This document shows, one piece after another, positions 23,206 to 33,438 of a stretch of DNA of 34,114 bases (its first letter is position 1; every line of letters starts with the position of its first letter). A program made the translations under genes and the position numbers. This stretch comes from Porogramme epimiltina (Eukaryota; Basidiomycota; Agaricomycetes; Polyporales; Polyporaceae). The stretch spans positions 1-34,114 of the forward strand of contig FTLJ01000007.1 in assembly GCA_900155495.1 (NCBI GenBank), written 5' to 3'. Below the pieces are notes generated by a model. The model saw nothing but the letters and a program-made list of their open reading frames with translations, searched no databases and had not been told where the DNA came from.

Positions 23206-25512
23206 CTAGCCCCCCCGCACCGCCTTCTGCTTTGACTTCCGTTCCTTGGTCTGGAGCTTCTTGAGATGAGTGCGTACGCGTTGATACTTGCACAGTAGAT
23301 GTTCGACCATGATCGGATCGAACACCATACACGTCTTCTCCTGTGCGGTCAACTCATGGTCGAGGTAGTCGTAGACGCGCGCAAAAGCCTGATGGATGTC
23401 CCTGTTGGACGGATTCTTCCCAACCTGATCCGTCACGCTGAGGCCGGTCAGGGAGCCTAACTTGCAATTGCATATAGCGTGAGCTACGTCCGAGACAGAG
23501 GGCGAGGTGACGTGGTGGGTGTAAGACAGATCCGCCGTCAGCAGGTATCCTGTGAGTCCGCCATGGAGGGGTAGAATACGGCGTGGATTGGGTTTGGAAC
23601 TAGATTTTGAATTGTTGGAACTAGATTTTGAATTGTTGGAACTAGATTTTGAATTGTTGGAACCGGATGTTGACTTCTGCGTCCACTGGTAGCATACTTG
23701 AAAGGGGATAGGGTCGGGGGAATGAGACGCGATGAGATCGGTCCACTGGGTTTCGCACTTGAAATATACTTGGATATGGTCCCGAAACATCGAAGGCTTG
23801 TGGCCTTGAGCGGTGCCGTATGCGTGAATGTCGTAGAAATGACGTTGAAGTTGCTCGCTGTCTAGATGCTTGAAGCGGTCGACCAAAGCACACCAATCAT
23901 CGTAGTTGCGGAAGTACGACTTGGTATCGTTGTCGAGGACCGGCGCACCAAATAGAATCGCTCGGAATATGGCGGCACTAGGTAGCGCACCCGGTTCGTC
24001 GCAGAGAGAAGGATGGAAAGGCCCTCCCGGACCGGTGACGACTTGACGGTGAGGCGCGTGCTCACGGAACGGCAGAAAAAAGTTCGGCTTGCTTGCCACC
24101 AAGGCTTGCATCTGAGTGAGCTTAGCAGGGCGAGTGTCGTCGATGAGGGGGAGCAGTTCTCGGACGAAATCGAGCAACGCCGCTAAGCCTTTCTGTGTCG
24201 CGAGGGATAGGGGAGTGTTGGGAAGTGGTAAGGGACGAACAATGTGTGGCTGCACGGTCTCTAGCACTTCTTGACGGATCGTACGGAGGTGAGGAAGAGA
24301 CGTCGATATCGTGTTTGATAATCTTCGAAGGAGATTCGCCTCTGCGGATGCATTGTCGGCGACGGGTAAGGATGACAACACACTGAGAAACGGGACGAGG
24401 AGAGAGAGCGTGAGGGAGGAGTGTCGTTTTTTACTGGCTAAGAGCAATCTCGACTTGATGTCTCGGTGGATATTCCAAACGTCGGGCAAGAGAAGTACGT
24501 CGGGGTTGTTGGTGGCGCGTAAGAGATAACATACAAAGAACGCCGCGAGCATCTCCGTGTTGGTTGGGAACCCAAGCCACTCGCGTACACACCGCAGAAC
24601 GTCCTGTTTGACACGTTCTCCAATCTTCGACTGTTTGATACGAGTCGTGGGGATTGAGAGCTGGAACGACGCGCGTGGAAGGGAACGGAGATAGGAATCG
24701 CTCGAGATGAGTTTTGATCCGGTGGTGTCCATGGCCAAGTAAACGTCCCGGACCAAGCAACGAAACCAGTCCGTGTCGTCTGCGAAAACCTGGGGATCGT
24801 GCTGAATGAGAGTGATGGATTCGTTGATGGTGTGCTGACAGTCCCGGACGAGCCAAAGCCACGCGAGGGCATTCGCGATCATGAGCTGTTGGTGCTGGAA
24901 ACAGATGCTGAGTTCCGCCGCCTCGACGAGTTTCGTGCGGATGGCGTGTGACTTCCACATCGTGGTGATCGCGGATGCTAACTCCGCACTTGGCTTACTA
25001 GACGAGTTGATGACCGCAGCGAACTCCCGGAGACCACCGTGTTGGTCATCTAGGGAGATTCCTTCTGTCCGAATCACGTCTACAACCTCTTCCAGGTGAT
25101 CGACACTGATTTGCAGTTCTTCTAGTGACAGGAATTTAAGGGCCTCCGTCGCCACTGATGGGTGACGTTACTACCTTACAGTGCAGCAGCAACAGACCAC
25201 CGCTCACCTTTCGTTAATGCGTCTGTGTTTGTATCGGAAGGTGATGTCTGCACGTTCGTTGTACCGAGGTTGCCGTGGTCCTTAGGGTCGGAAGGGACGC
25301 CAGAAAGTACAGACACGGACGTCGATGGTCCTGCCCGTTCTCGGGAGTCCGATTCGTCGTCTGTGTGGGTGATTAAACACAAGAGCAGCGAAACGCAACA
25401 TGCAGCGCTCACCAGAAGCAACTGTCTGCATGGTAACCTCAAACGCTTCCACGGAATCCCCATGGGGCGGTTCACGACAGATCAAGGCCACCATATCGTC
25501 GTCGACGTACAT
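23206..25512 (-). CDS. Unrecognised protein of about 733 residues
   Basis: The open frame 25154-23206 begins with GTG, not ATG, and is preceded by a clear acceptor (CATCAG). It joins in frame to exons at 25360-25208 and 25512(or earlier)-25413. The first in-frame ATG of the 5' exon is at 25512 (MYVDDDMVALICREPPHG), and an in-frame TAA lies just upstream of 25560. The N-terminal ~85 residues are acidic and Ser/Thr-rich. The rest is helical and well ordered (FQHQQLMIANALAWLWLVRD; LAAFFVCYLLRATNNPDVLLLP; HGGLTGYLLTADLSY). A Ser/Asn/Lys insert is made of three 7-residue repeats, and the C-terminus is basic (LKKLQTKERKSKQKAVRGG). The AWLWL and AAFFVCYLL stretches are hydrophobic but probably buried helices. 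I recognise no family. Its start is only about 65 bp from the stop of the dioxygenase gene on the same strand. Confidence 0.75.
23598..23660. repeat. 21-bp coding minisatellite, three copies
   Basis: Three identical 21-bp units (containing ACTAGATTTTGAATTGTTGG) start at 23598, 23619 and 23640. They lie inside the 733-residue gene and encode the repeated peptide SNNSKSS. The exact identity of the copies suggests recent expansion and likely length variation between strains. The frame is kept. Confidence 0.92.
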
Positions 25513-25577
25513 TCCTTCGTCCTCACTATGGGCTGGGCAAAGTTCAGACGAAGGACGCACAACAATTTATGTATAGA

Positions 25578-28447
25578 CTAACTAATGAAATACTGCGACA
25601 CAGCGACGCGACCAGGCAAGGGTGTGAGTGCGACGGCAGCATTGCCAGCAGCACCAGACGTCTGCGATCTCGTCCTAGCCAAGCCGGTGGTTGCGCTTGC
25701 TTGCGTGGCAGAACGAGTTGAATAACTACGTGTCCGCGCATCTCGTACCATAGAACGTGATGGTTCTGTCCCTGTAGAATCCAACTCCCGCGAAGCTGGT
25801 TGTGACGTGTCAATAAGGAAACACACTGACATTGAACGAACTTACGAGACGAACGACGATACCGCGTATGCTTGCGACTCTTAACAGCAGTGACGACGTT
25901 ACCTTCTTCAGATGAAGGTACTGGTTCATCACGCTCGTCGTCACCATCCTCGTCCTGCCCAGACGAGTGTTCGTTGTGGCGGGATTGGGGTTGACGGATC
26001 CGCTTGCGGCGTTCAGCGGTGCGATGTTTCTTCTGTACGGCTGCGTCACGACTGAACAACAACTTGCCTTGTGCGTCGAAAACATCGGGGCCGCGGGTCG
26101 GGGGTGCTTTCAATCTTGACTCACGGGCCTTTGGGACGTGTTTCTTGCGTTTGGGTTCCACATCAGTGCCAGCTGAAGGACGGTATAGTATTGAGTACGA
26201 CCATGTATCGAGCGACAGAAATCCATACGTACATTCAGAACTGTCATCGTCGTGTCGCGCGCGTTTCCGAGAAGTACGATTCTTCGCATCAACGTTCTTA
26301 CTACTCTTCCCGCCGGCCAGATCGCGACCTTGGAATTCGTTGTGCGGGCCTAGTATACACATCATAAAAGACTAATACAATGTTTTGGGACGAACCACTC
26401 ACCATGATGAGCAGCGAAGGGCAGAAACGCCTCTCGTCGACGTTTGTGATCGCACCACTGTTGTTCCGCGTGATCACGTCCGACACCAAATTCGCTGGAA
26501 ACGGACGACGAGCCGGGATGTAGGTCCCAGTCACCAGGATGAATGCGTGTGCCGGATTCGTCTAGAATGGAGAACGCGCTGAGTAGAGTGGGGTAGTCGA
26601 CTTGAAGTTCGGCGTTCCCAGGGACTTGTCGCACTTGATACGCCACGAACTGCGCCATTGCACGAGCGAAGAACTTGAGGAAACCCGGTCGATCGGAGAG
26701 GACGAGACCCTCCGATGCCCAATTGGCACAATTGTTGCTGGGTACGTTATTGTCGAATCTGTGTAGATTGAGTATACAACAGTACTCATATAACGGACTA
26801 GCAGCACTCACCGCGGTAATACCATCTCAGGCGGGAGCGTCATCAGCTCACCGTCTGGAAATGTCGATAACGCTATACGCCCTGTGCCGTCCAGCATACG
26901 ACGCGGTGGGTAACAAACCACCGCCACACGATAAGACCAAGGATTAGGTTCATCTCCGGGCGCAGCGGTGGGTGGGAAACCGCCGTGGAATCGTAGGCCG
27001 GAGAAGCACAACGGTAGAGGTTCACCCCCACCGTCCAGTTCTACATACGAGACAATCAGATGGAAGTGAGTGCAAACACGTTCATTGACGGTACGATTCA
27101 TAGACTGACCGACCGCCGCTCCAATTTCCTGAAGGATGAAGTAACCAGGGCTTTCCGTGGACGCGATATCCGTCATAGATATCATGACGGTCCACCCGCC
27201 GGACGAATCAAACTTGTCACAGTGACGGCCAGCGAAAGTGCCCAACTCGCCCGAAAAACCGGAACCTATTACGAAATGTTATCAGACGCTGCACGAAAGA
27301 TATCAACGACTTGACGTACGAGCGAGTGTGCCGGAGGGTTTGGCAGACGCGATGTTAAGTTGCATAGTGGGAAACGCGTAGTTGGTTGCGCAACCTACAG
27401 GCGGCAGGTTGATAACGTCTGCCTGACACTTGATCGGTAGCCATTCGCGCTTCGGTGAGGCCTCGAGACAGCTGATGGCCATTTCGCCGGCGTGCTGAGA
27501 GACGAAATTAGCAACCAAGGCGGGCGAAGGGATAATAAGTAGTATCAACCTTCATGATGCTGCGGCGCAAGTCGTGATGTTCGTTTTCGGTCCCGTAAAC
27601 TTTCGCGCCTATCGTGGGACCGACGATGAGGCGAGAGTGTTGGTAGGACTGAGCGAGTGTGTAGCAGCGAGGCGAGGCGTCGTTTACGCAGATCGCATGA
27701 TCACTGTGCTCGAACGGCACCCCGCCTTGGAACGTTGTACCAACCTTGCGTGCACGTTCTGCATCACGCTCTTCGCGGTCTCCGAGGATGCGCGCAAAGA
27801 CTTTTCTCATGTCATCGAGAACTTGCGGGTCTGTAGCGCTCCTGCATAAAAGTCAATGTAAATAAAGACGGTTTAAAGAAACTCGGTCGTGAGATTACAC
27901 ACCTGGCGGGAAGGAAGAGCTGCAACACGTCTGTATCCTCGCATCCACCTTCCGTTGCACGGGCAAAGACGTAGTCGCCTTGCTTGAAAGTGATGAACCC
28001 TACGATTCCGACGTCGGACGATCATCAACATACTGAACAACGTACACCGTCCCAAGAATACTTCGGTGGATAGGGGGTGCGCAAGGAAACAAACGTACCT
28101 GCAGCCTCAACACCTTCGCGCGTACCGTCTGGGAATGCCATCTCCTCGTATTGCTCGTATTGCTCCTTCAGCACGTCCACGTTGGTGTCTTGAAAGTACA
28201 CGAACACACGTCCCACTCCAGGAACACCTTGCAGCTGTTTATGGGGTCGGGTGAGAAGGTACATCTTCGGAAGACGTGGATCGCGACCGGGGAGTGGCAT
28301 CTCCACAGCCCCTTGGATTGGGCATGCGTCGCGACGTGGTCCATCTGTGTTCCTTGATGCGGTGGGGGGCCGTCGGATGTCGCCTTCGTCTTCAGCCTCT
28401 TCGACAGAGGTCTGGCGGTAGTTGCTACGACGTCGCGCTTGAGCCAT
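25578..28447 (-). CDS. TET/JBP-like 2OG-Fe(II) dioxygenase
   Basis: Nine exons encode 794 residues with closing phases: 28447-28099, 27999-27903, 27841-27550, 27494-27320, 27265-26812, 26758-26403, 26349-26233, 26172-25846 and 25795-25578. Fungal proteins of this family resemble TET/JBP enzymes, which oxidise 5-methylcytosine or thymine in DNA using Fe(II) and 2-oxoglutarate. The core is GTFAGRHCDKFD (H319 and D321 of the HxD pair), WTVMISMTDI, SPGYFILQEIG, FSGLRFHGG (distal H398) and YRVAVVCYPPRRML, where R417 would hold 2-oxoglutarate. All four key residues are present. The N-terminus is basic and Gln/Arg-rich; the C-terminal ~270 residues are charged, with KRAR, KRKK and RRKRIR patches suggesting nuclear entry. 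The coding strand upstream is CT-rich. Substrate is inferred from the family; a related oxygenase with another target cannot be excluded. Confidence 0.8.
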
Positions 28448-28800
28448 ACCGTAAGATAACAGACGGCCTGACGAGAGTGGAGGGCACGAGGCAGTTGGAG
28501 GGAGCGAAGAGTGAGGAGGGAGATAAGAGGGTAGAGAGCGGCAGAGGGCCGAGGACGCGAGGAAGGCGAGGGGAGCGAAGAGGGAGGATGGTGCGAGGCG
28601 GGCACAACGGACGAAGAGGGTAGAGGGAAATCGATAGCTGCAGGAAGCGAGGCGACGGTGAGATGTGATATTTCGTAGTGAGCAAACAGACGACGGATCA
28701 AGCTCACTCACCAGTATCAGTAGACAGACTGTCAGGGGAGGGAAGGCAAGACAACGGAGACGACTTGAAGCACGGAATAGGCAGCAGCGACGAGGCGCTC
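28448..28800 (-). promoter_or_regulatory. Upstream region of the dioxygenase gene, CT-rich on the coding strand
   Basis: From about 28462 to 28640 the plus strand is almost all purine, so the gene's coding strand is strongly pyrimidine-rich, a common feature close to fungal transcription starts. A long open frame continues in phase upstream to 29023, but its Leu/Ser/Pro/Arg-rich translation looks like non-coding CT-rich DNA. I therefore keep the ATG at 28447. Confidence 0.45.
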
Positions 28801-28804
28801 TCGG

Positions 28805-28948
28805 CCGATGCAAAGTGGTAAATCCTGTCGACGGGCACATCCATCGACATGATTTACCCTCGGGTATCGGCCGGCACCGATGCAAAGTGGTAAATCCTGT
28901 CGACGGGCATGTCCATCGACATGATTTACCTTCGGGTATCGGCCGGCA
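28805..28948. repeat. 72-bp tandem duplication, each copy with a hairpin
   Basis: Two units (28805-28876 and 28877-28948) differ at few bases. Each contains an inverted repeat at 28817-28858 and 28889-28930: an 8-bp arm GGTAAATC/GATTTACC, one mismatched pair, a 6-bp arm TGTCGA/TCGACA, and a 12-nt loop. The duplication lies about 360-500 bp upstream of the dioxygenase start and may be a regulatory site or the end of a small mobile element. Confidence 0.85.
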
Positions 28949-29300
28949 CCCGATACAGATACTTGGTGATCGGACCCTGTGCCAATTTGGGATGGCGGTC
29001 ATCGGTCGATCGTGTCCTGTCACAAACAGTACTTGTTAAGAGGGGTATTACTTACGATTAGTAACGTTCAGATTGTTGTAGATGTATATTGGGTGTCGTT
29101 ACGTCCGGTACGGATCGAACGCGTTGAATAGATCATTTTGTAGTAATATATACAGTGCGAGAATATCGAATATATGCACACGAACGACTATGTTACACCT
29201 AAACAACCGAGAAGGCGAAGCAGCATACTAATGGTGTCGGTCATCGGGTTGGGCGGTGATAGGGAAAACCAGGGGCGGGAGGAGCACATGCCCGCACTCA

Positions 29301-29485
29301 CTCCACGTCGAATATCGTCATGGAGTTCGTTATGGGTAGGTGGGGTGGTTGAAGTGCCCCGTGCTCTCACGTCTAGGTCGAATACCGTCCTGGACGCGAT
29401 TGCACGGGGATTCAAGCCCCATATCGACGGCAGTATTCATTCTATGTGCGCCAGGTGGTCCTCCACGTCGAATACCGACATGGAG
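29301..29485. repeat. 25-bp imperfect palindrome in three dispersed copies
   Basis: Copies lie at 29301-29325, 29371-29395 and 29461-29485. All share the core GGTCGAATA or CGTCGAATA followed by YCG. The outer arms are CTCCA/TGGAG in copies one and three and GTCTAGG/CCTGGAC in copy two, so the arms change together. No gene is seen around them. Confidence 0.7.
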
Positions 29486-29742
29486 GTCACACCCGGACAA
29501 GACGACGGTTGAGGTTAAGGAGGGAAGGCGGCGGTGATGGAGAAGCCTGGTGACGATGAAGTCACAAAGGGAACACAGGTGTGACGGAAGATCCGGAGGT
29601 AAGAAGCGCCTGGGGAAGACCAAGCGCCGACGAGACCAGAGGACGCGTCATCGGCGTCTGTGAAAAGATGAGTCATCCAACCGGTCCAACATACCGGACT
29701 TCACCGGACCTCACGTGTTGTTTATTGTTCTCACGCCACAAC

Positions 29743-29850
29743 AGCGCTTCCCGCAGCACCGGCACTCCCCACGGCACCGGCGCTTCCCGTGGCACCGGCG
29801 CTCCCCGCAGCACCGGCGCTCCCCGCAGCACCGGCGCTCCCCGCGGCACC
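29743..29850. repeat. 18-bp GC-rich minisatellite, six copies
   Basis: Six units near GGCGCTCCCCGCAGCACC start at 29743, 29761, 29779, 29797, 29815 and 29833. The 18-bp period keeps all frames open on both strands, which yields artificial Ala/Pro- or Gly/Thr-rich frames. I see no gene signal around them. Confidence 0.9.
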
Positions 29851-30123
29851 GCTACCGCCCTCAACACCATATGCAGTAATTATCCCGACGCTCCTTGATC
29901 CCCAGTATCCTAACACGCCACATCCTTTCCACAGCTCATGCTCGTATGACGTCACGAGCATGAACCTCAGTCCTAACGCCGGAAGTATGTATATCTAAAC
30001 ACGTGACACCGCGTACGTGCCTTTCACACTCCCTTTCCATCCTTGTACCGTCTCATACTATCCACCCACCTGTTTGTCCAGTCCTCCATACCATCTCGAC
30101 ACCGTCACCCCACGTGGTCGTCG

Positions 30124-30382
30124 CCCCTCGCCGACTTCATCGTGTACGCTCTCCACGTGTGGTACACAGCTCCACACATCCGTCACCTTCGCGGCACGCT
30201 ACCTCCTCCAACGCCTAAAAGCTCGCTCCCCACCGTACGAAGCTCCTCGGGCCACGCGACCGACAAGCTATCTACACCATCAGCATCGTCTCCAAGGCCA
30301 TCTGCGACGGCGTCAACGAGTGCTGGAATATGAGGGAGCAGGACCGCCACGACTTCGAGGGGCTTGGGCCACATCGCATGTA
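30124..30382 (+). pseudogene. Cyclin-like (PHO80/PCL type) fragment, frameshifted
   Basis: Short stretches in successive order but different frames resemble the cyclin box of fungal Pcl-type cyclins: PLADFIVYALH, then QLHTSVTFAARYLLQRLKAR, then TVRSSSGH, then IYTISIVSKAIC. No GT-AG intron joins them, so at least three frameshifts are needed within about 60 codons. Cyclins of this type bind a cyclin-dependent kinase. This copy could not make a normal protein, and a poly-C tract with an N gap follows it. Sequencing error in this C-rich DNA is the main alternative. Confidence 0.5.
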
Positions 30383-30398
30383 CGTTATCCCGTCCTCT

Positions 30399-30400
<2 letters not shown>

Positions 30401-30439
<39 letters not shown>

Positions 30440-30463
30440 NNCCCCCTCCCCCCCCCCCCCCCC
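30401..30463. repeat. Poly-C tract with a two-N gap
   Basis: Thirty-nine C are followed by NN at 30440-30441, then five C, one T and sixteen C. The true length is unknown, because assemblies often break at such homopolymers. Any frame read across it is unreliable. Confidence 0.95.
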
Positions 30464-32077
30464 ATGCACTCCACCACACCGTACTAACCCGGCGCGGTCT
30501 CGTCTATCACCACCTTCGCCGGTAGGATCCCAGAACCCCGTCCACGTTGCCGTCGAAGCCCATACCACCTAGTGCCCGTCCACACCGGCATCCCCGCCCC
30601 GTGCACACCAGCACCCCGCTGGAGTCGGTTTCCTTATAGCCCCAGGGGCCTCATCCACCCATACACCTCATACCACTCAAACCATTCATGTTCTCACTGA
30701 CGTCGACGTCGCCCGTGTCGTCCACGCCGCCCTCAACTCCGCGACATATATTCGCTCATCGTCTCGACATCGCATGCACGCACATATCACATACGCACAT
30801 CACATATTCTCGTCTACGCCCGCATATATATCCCGCTATATCTTTATCTGTTGCCTCCTGTTCGTTCCCGTCGTCTCACACGTATTGTATAGTGTTACTA
30901 GGAACAAGCCCCCTCGATGTCTATAGCGTTACTGAGAACAAAACCACTCCGTCGGTTGTACTTAGGTACGATATGGCCCGACCATTGATGGCGCGCGGCG
31001 GACGAGACGAAATTAATATTAAGCTCATTTGCTTGGTGCAACGTGTGATCAACGTCAACGCCTTCAACGTGCCTGACACATGAGGCGAGTCCTCCTGCTT
31101 GCACTTTCACCATGCTGACTACCGCGGAGGCTTCGCAGCACGATCGTTTACAGTAGCCTGCCCCTCAATGCATGCAGAAAACCAGCGACCCGCGGGTCAC
31201 AACTCCTCGGTGGTTCAAGGGTCGCATCAGATACGTTATCCTATTCCGTGTGCACTCCCCGTGTCGCCTCTCATTGTTGACTCCACAGTCTAACGACCCA
31301 ACGCAGCTTTGTCCCAACGTCCCAGTGTCGATATAACGCCACAACCATTTATGTGAATCGCCGCTAAAACCCACCCCGCCACCCGCGCCGGTGTACACTT
31401 ATACTCTGCTACAATCAGTCTCGTCACGCTTCAAGTCTCCGAGGACCCACTTACATGACATTCAGATGACGAGTACAACCCGGGTGCGAGAATGAGAACG
31501 AATCTCTCAACTCCACCCATGGAAACACCACATTCCATCGTGACACACAACTTCCAGCGAGTTTTGACTGTGTTTTTGCATCTCCCGCGCCTGCTCGTCG
31601 TCCCGCCCAAGGCACAACAGCGCGACGACGCGTGCATTGTGTGGGGTCGCATGCACACTGGCGGTGTCCCTACGCCCACTACCGATTGACCCGGTGCTCT
31701 ACAGGTCCTTCCTGGTCTCCTACACGTCCCCGCACTTTACCACTGCTCCACGCCCCGCTCATATCGGCCCCTCCCACTACACACCCTTGCTTCCCTATGC
31801 ACGCCGCGTCCAAGGCTCTCGCCACCGTCCAAGATATGCCTGCCAAAGCCCCACCTTACCAGTACCCACCCCTCACGTCATCTGACAGTGATCTCAACGT
31901 CAGCAGTCGTGTCTGCGACATCTCGAATGATACCCTCGCGCCCTGCGTCATGTGCTGACCGGACAATGAGCCGATCCTGGACTCGAACCAGATGCGTCCT
32001 ATGGACTGCTTGCTCGCGACGTACGTGTGCCTGCCTGTGGTACCTTCCCTGTATCTTGCTGACGCGCGACATCGTAG

Positions 32078-32463
32078 TACTCTCCCATCATCAACACTGG
32101 CAACAAGGGCGCAACGGGAGGCAGCAGGGCGACTGGGTCTGCAGGAAATGCAAGTACCACAACTGGCATCGCCGTCAGTTATGTTCATTCATCCGCTCCA
32201 TGATCTCCGCGACCCGTGCTGACGCCTCTCGCCAGATGCTGGACTCTGTTTCAGCCGCCTTCCAGGCCGAGCGCATTACACTCTTCGCCGACGTACTCTC
32301 AAACAACTTCAATGCCCTCGACCTCAACTGCGTCCCCAGCCACTCAGCCACTCAGCAGCCACACATGCAGCACCCGACCCTCAGCGCCGTGCGCTCAGTC
32401 GAGTTCCTACTCGATCGTGAGGACATCGACTCCGGCTCGCTCGACAAGATGTCCAAGTACTAG
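32078..32463 (+). CDS. Exon with a RanBP2-type zinc finger, 5' part unresolved
   Basis: The sequence GDWVCRKCKYHNW...LC fits the RanBP2 finger W-x-C-x2-C-x3-N-x6-C, a fold that binds RNA or ubiquitin. The fourth Cys is missing: SFIR follows the third. Downstream the frame is helical (QMLDSVSAAFQAERITLFADVL) and ends at a TAG at 32461-32463. A good acceptor (CTGAC branch site, then GTAG at 32074-32077) opens the exon, and a GTACGT donor at 32021 could pair with it in the right phase. Upstream exons could not be fixed. It may be a degraded or alternative copy. Confidence 0.45.
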
Positions 32464-33438
32464 CACACGGACGCGATCATGCGTGTAAGTGTTGGGGGTG
32501 GCTCAAGGGGGTACACGACCGGGCGATGCCGTCCTAAGCTTTCTCGTGCGCGCCGCTGCTGCCCTTCTATCACTATGTATATACAAACTAACAGTTCATA
32601 GTCGCTGAATAACAATGTATCGTCCCAAGCATCATTGTGTTCTCGTATCAGTTCGTTTAGCTCGCGTAGTAATGTATTCGTCTCATTATTGATATCTCTG
32701 ACCTTGTCCAATGTATCAACTACATACTCACCGGAACCTCGATCTCGACCTCTATCACCCCGTATCCCTCTAGCACATACCAAACGCTTGCGCGTCTCAC
32801 TTAGTCTCCCTATTCCAACGTAAGTCCGACACCATAACACGAAATCAAGGGTCGCAGTTTTGCCAAATTGTCCAAAGACACAAACCAGTGTATCAAAAAT
32901 GGAGATTGCACAATAAGGTCCGGATCATCGTATCGGGCAACCATCAAGATAACGGCTCACGCTGGCGAGAGAAAAAGTCCGAGCACTCCCTGCGTCTCCC
33001 TTCCATCTACCACTTCATATCGAACATCTGAGACTCTAAAGGACGATATTCGACCTTTAGAGTTTACATCTGTGTTATCGAACTCGTACGGCCCTACAAC
33101 GTACGTAACGAAAGTTCATACTACTAAAATATAACAAAAAACTTAATTATATTTTGTAGAAGACTTCCTGCTCTGGTGTCCTGTCGTTGGTTTGTGTAAC
33201 TGTTCGTGGGCTACAGAAAGGTGTGTACAATCAAATGTACGTTGATTGAAGGGTGTATCTAATGTCATGTCGTATAGTGGTCGAAGCAACTACAAACACT
33301 GTGATTTCTCTGTGCCACTCACACTACGTCTTCGGTGAGATTTTCGGCATTTAATATGACACCCTGGTGACTGAGCCTGTGGTTGTGAAGTGCCTTCTCT
33401 GTATTTCAAATCACACAGAACTTGACAGGAGTGTAAAT

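Larger units (their letters stand above)
28949..33438. other. Gene-poor, repeat-rich region
   Basis: Apart from the repeats, the cyclin-like relic and the RanBP2-finger exon listed separately, I find no model that closes. The plus strand from about 30000 to 32000 is C- and pyrimidine-rich with many short Ser/Thr/Pro frames. The stretch 32460-33438 has only short frames, and 33100-33480 is AT-richer. The region may be decayed transposon or duplicated gene DNA. Confidence 0.5.

Noticed and set aside
24431..24958. Minus-strand frames of 175 and 144 codons inside the 733-residue gene
   Set aside because: They are shadows in other frames of a longer, well-ordered coding sequence.
28448..29023. 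In-frame 192-codon extension upstream of the dioxygenase ATG
   Set aside because: Its translation is Leu/Ser/Pro/Arg-rich and reads through the hairpin duplication and the CT-rich promoter tract. A good ATG follows at 28447.
29581..29961. Ala/Gly/Pro-rich frames on both strands
   Set aside because: They arise from the 18-bp minisatellite, whose period keeps every frame open.
32460..32840. 126-codon minus-strand frame with a helical segment (DINNETNTLLRELNELIREH)
   Set aside because: The composition is suggestive, but I found no supporting start context, splice pattern or family. Coding status is left open.
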